From: JBCDBY01 sp039182715
Lineage (GTDB): Bacteria; Planctomycetota; PLA2
Assembly: GCA_039182715.1 (NCBI GenBank)
Contig: JBCDBY010000248.1
Coordinates: 1 to 6,885, forward strand
Direction of reading: 5' to 3'
Length of the DNA: 6,885 bases
Shown one piece after another: positions 5,429-6,885 of the stretch. The position numbers and the translations under genes were made by a program. Below the pieces are notes generated by a model, which worked only from the letters and a program-made list of their open reading frames with translations, ran no database searches and had not been told where the DNA came from. Position 1 is the first letter of the stretch. Every line of letters begins with the position of its first letter.

Positions 5429-6301
5429 TCAAAAGAGGATGTACAGCTCGAGGTAGAACCCGTCGAGCGTGATGTCCACCGAGACCGCGTCGATATCGCC
5501 CTTGATGCCCAGGTACCGGTAACCGGCCGACAGGTTCACGTAGTCGTTGAACTCGTAGCCGATCGAGACGCGCCCGTCGATTGCGTTCACGTCGAAGACG
5601 TCCGTCGAGAGGCCGATCCAGCCGAACTCGACCGAGTAGAGCCACGGGTAGCGGATGTAGCCGGTGAGCGCGAGACCGATCGTCGGCAGCGGCAGCCACT
5701 GGTCCCAGCGCGCCTCCGCGTCTACGTTGACCGCCCGGACCTTGCCCTCCGTGTAGAGGGCCGCTGCGCCGATCTGAAGCTTGAGCGTGGCGTAATCGAG
5801 CCGGATGAGCGCAAAGCCAAGCGTCAGCTTGTACTGGTGGATGCGGATGCGGCTCGAAATGACGTCGCCCACCTCGAAGATGACGCCGTCGAGTTCGAAC
5901 TCCGTGGCGACGATCTGGTCGCCGTTGTTGTCGTACCAGAAGCCTTCGAACGTAATCTCGAACCAGCCGAGCCGCCACGCCGCGCGGATGAAGGGGATGA
6001 ACTTGCGCGCGCGCAGACCGAACGTCTCGGAGACATCGAGCTCCGCGCCGTTCGAGAACTCGACGGGGCCCTTCAGGCGCGCCCACCAGGCGCCGGCCGT
6101 CAGGATGAATCGGTCGGGCTCCTCGCCGTAGAAGATCGCGTTGATGTACTCGTTCTCGGTCGCCCACGCGTTCGAGGCGGGCGGTTCGTCGAGCAGCTGC
6201 TCCACTTCGTGCTCGAGCGACGCATCGACGGTCGAGGCAGCTGCCGGCGTACCCAGGAAGGGCACCAGCACGGCAACGAGAATCAGGATCCGACGGAACA
6301 T
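5429..6301 (-). CDS. Outer-membrane beta-barrel protein of unknown function
   Basis: The 290-residue product has a classical signal peptide (about 1-22, ending TPAAAS), a short acidic, probably helical segment (27-60), and then alternating amphipathic strands from about residue 64 to the end. Examples are FILTAGAWWARL, WFEITFEGFWYD, RIHQYKLTLGFALIRL, LKLQIGAAALY, TIGLALTGYIRY, YSVEFGWIGLS, GRVSIGYEF, VNLSAGYRYLGIKG and GFYLELYILF. I count roughly 10-12 strands. The last residue is Phe within an aromatic, alternating terminal strand, the known signal for assembly by the BAM machinery. Aromatic residues sit at strand ends as in membrane girdles. I recognise no specific family; porin-like, enzyme-like or scaffold roles all remain possible. 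It is the second gene of the operon, 7 bp after the small lipoprotein gene and 11 bp before copy B. Confidence 0.82.
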   Translation of the reverse strand: MFRRILILVAVLVPFLGTPAAASTVDASLEHEVEQLLDEPPASNAWATENEYINAIFYGEEPDRFILTAGAWWARLKGPVEFSNGAELDVSETFGLRARKFIPFIRAAWRLGWFEITFEGFWYDNNGDQIVATEFELDGVIFEVGDVISSRIRIHQYKLTLGFALIRLDYATLKLQIGAAALYTEGKVRAVNVDAEARWDQWLPLPTIGLALTGYIRYPWLYSVEFGWIGLSTDVFDVNAIDGRVSIGYEFNDYVNLSAGYRYLGIKGDIDAVSVDITLDGFYLELYILF

Positions 6302-6308
6302 CGAGGAA

Positions 6309-6569
6309 CTACCAGCCCGAGCTGCCCGTGGCGTCCTCGGGGTTCACGTTCTTCTGGTAGTCCTCCTTGTCGATCTTCTGCACCTCGCTCTTGGTGAGCG
6401 TGATCTGGGTGCCGGTGTTCGCATCCTCGAACTTGATCGAGCCGCTCTTCTTGTTCTCGATGCTTCGCGTGTAATACACGCGGTTGCTGTCCGGGTCCCG
6501 CACGCGGTAGTAGCGGCCGCACGAAACCGTGAAGAGCGCAAGAATGAGCAGCAGAGTGAGTCGCTTCAT
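6309..6569 (-). CDS. Small lipoprotein resembling YgdI/YgdR
   Basis: This 86-residue predicted lipoprotein has a signal peptide ending in lipobox TVSC (Cys17). The mature part (about 20-68) reads YRVRDPDSNRVYY, then SGSIKFEDANTGTQITLTKSEVQKI. This matches the pattern of the E. coli YgdI/YgdR small SH3-like lipoproteins, in which a short beta barrel carries a D-A-N-G turn followed by an N/T-x-S/D-V helix. The tail (70-86) is polar and probably flexible. The role of the family is poorly known. It is the first gene of the four-gene envelope operon, so its promoter should lie in the 45-bp gap before 6615 or inside the divergent gene. No SD was seen before the ATG. The lipoprotein call is firm; the family link is recalled by pattern and unsearched. 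Confidence 0.75.
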   Translation of the reverse strand: MKRLTLLLILALFTVSCGRYYRVRDPDSNRVYYTRSIENKKSGSIKFEDANTGTQITLTKSEVQKIDKEDYQKNVNPEDATGSSGW

Positions 6570-6614
6570 GGCGACGGAGAGACTACCAAGTTACGATTCT
6601 GGACGAGTAGGCCG
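6570..6614. promoter_or_regulatory. Compact divergent promoter region
   Basis: Only 45 bp separate the two divergent start codons, so the promoters of the envelope operon and of the phosphatase-like gene must overlap each other or reach into the opposite gene. A candidate rightward -10, TACGAT (6592-6597), lies 17 bases before the ATG at 6615 and would give a leader of about 10 bases. No convincing -35 or leftward promoter was found. Confidence 0.35.
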
Positions 6615-6885
6615 ATGCGCGGATTTCTGCTTCTTTTGCTCGCCGCTCTCCCCGCTTGCCGGGAGAAGGATATGGGATGGCCGCGTCCCGATTTTCCGCC
6701 CAACGTCGAGTACGGACCCGTTCTCGGGATCGCCGGTCAGAAGACGCTGCGCGTGCGGTGGCAGACCTTCGCGCCGGTCCTGGGCGCGGTGGAGTTTCGC
6801 GCGGTGGGGGCATCCGAGTGGCGCAAGGTCTATGGGCCCGCGTTCGCGCGCCGGGACCACGACGTGCGGCTCGAAGGGCTCGACC
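6615..6885 (+). CDS. Lipoprotein with purple-acid-phosphatase-type N-terminal domain (partial, 3' end outside window)
   Basis: The first 90 residues are present and open to the window edge. A signal peptide of nine hydrophobic residues ends in lipobox LPAC (Cys15). From about residue 32 the sequence looks like the fibronectin-III-like domain that precedes calcineurin-type metallophosphoesterases of the purple acid phosphatase group: EYGPVLGIAGQKTLRVRWQT, then GAVEFRAVG, EWRKV, and DHDVRLEGLD at the edge, matching the usual v-L-x-G-L-x-P strand. The catalytic domain, if present, is to the right of the window, so phosphatase activity is predicted, not seen. A weak purine-rich site, GGACGAG (6601-6607), lies 7 bases before the ATG. 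It is divergent from the envelope operon. Confidence 0.7.
   Translation, partial: MRGFLLLLLAALPACREKDMGWPRPDFPPNVEYGPVLGIAGQKTLRVRWQTFAPVLGAVEFRAVGASEWRKVYGPAFARRDHDVRLEGLD

Noticed and set aside
5418..6167. Upstream extension of the copy B lipoprotein frame through the barrel gene
   Set aside because: The extension is arginine-rich and featureless, and would bury the lipoprotein signal. The barrel frame on the same strand has a signal peptide and regular amphipathic strands.
1..6885. CRISPR array, insertion sequence, tRNA or rRNA gene
   Set aside because: No regularly spaced direct repeats, no transposase or terminal inverted repeats, no cloverleaf with a CCA-type end and no rRNA-like sequence were seen.

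Overview
This is a GC-rich bacterial window (estimated by eye at about two thirds G+C) with short intergenic gaps. It encodes many exported proteins: five predicted lipoproteins, one secreted soluble or anchored protein and one outer-membrane beta-barrel. The barrel implies a diderm. A secreted HEAT-repeat plus degenerate von Willebrand A (VWA) protein, mostly missing Shine-Dalgarno (SD) sites and many small orphan lipoproteins would fit Planctomycetota. That is inference from gene style only; Myxococcota or another high-GC diderm phylum cannot be excluded. No rRNA, tRNA, CRISPR array, transposase or phage gene was seen.

Layout, left to right. (1) Bases 1-218 are non-coding. They hold a 16-bp palindrome, a perfect DnaA-box-like 9-mer and a stem-loop. 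(2) A small STAS-domain protein (219-545, +) lacks the phosphorylatable serine. (3) A secreted HEAT/VWA-like protein (2174 down to 534, -) overlaps the STAS gene tail-to-tail by 12 bp. (4) Across a 54-bp divergent gap, a NodU/CmcH-type carbamoyltransferase (2229-4070, +) is followed with no gap by a lipoprotein form of an AHSA1/SRPBCC protein (4071-4613, +). (5) The SRPBCC gene overlaps tail-to-tail by 14 bp with a tight four-gene minus-strand operon, which in transcription order is a YgdI/YgdR-like small lipoprotein (6569-6309), a beta-barrel outer-membrane protein (6301-5429) and two tandem DUF3568-like lipoproteins (5417-5013 and 5010-4600). (6) Across a 45-bp divergent gap, a lipoprotein with a purple-acid-phosphatase-type N-terminal domain starts at 6615 and runs off the window.

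The most coherent candidate for an undescribed system is the four-gene envelope operon. Its gaps are 7, 11 and 2 bp, and all four products are predicted to act in the periplasm or outer membrane. The two DUF3568-like paralogues are about 73% identical, and the 20-residue identical stretch near their C termini differs only at silent positions. The carbamoyltransferase/SRPBCC pair is also unusual, because an enzyme expected in the cytosol is translationally coupled to a SRPBCC domain predicted to be exported. No biochemical function can be assigned to either unit from sequence alone.
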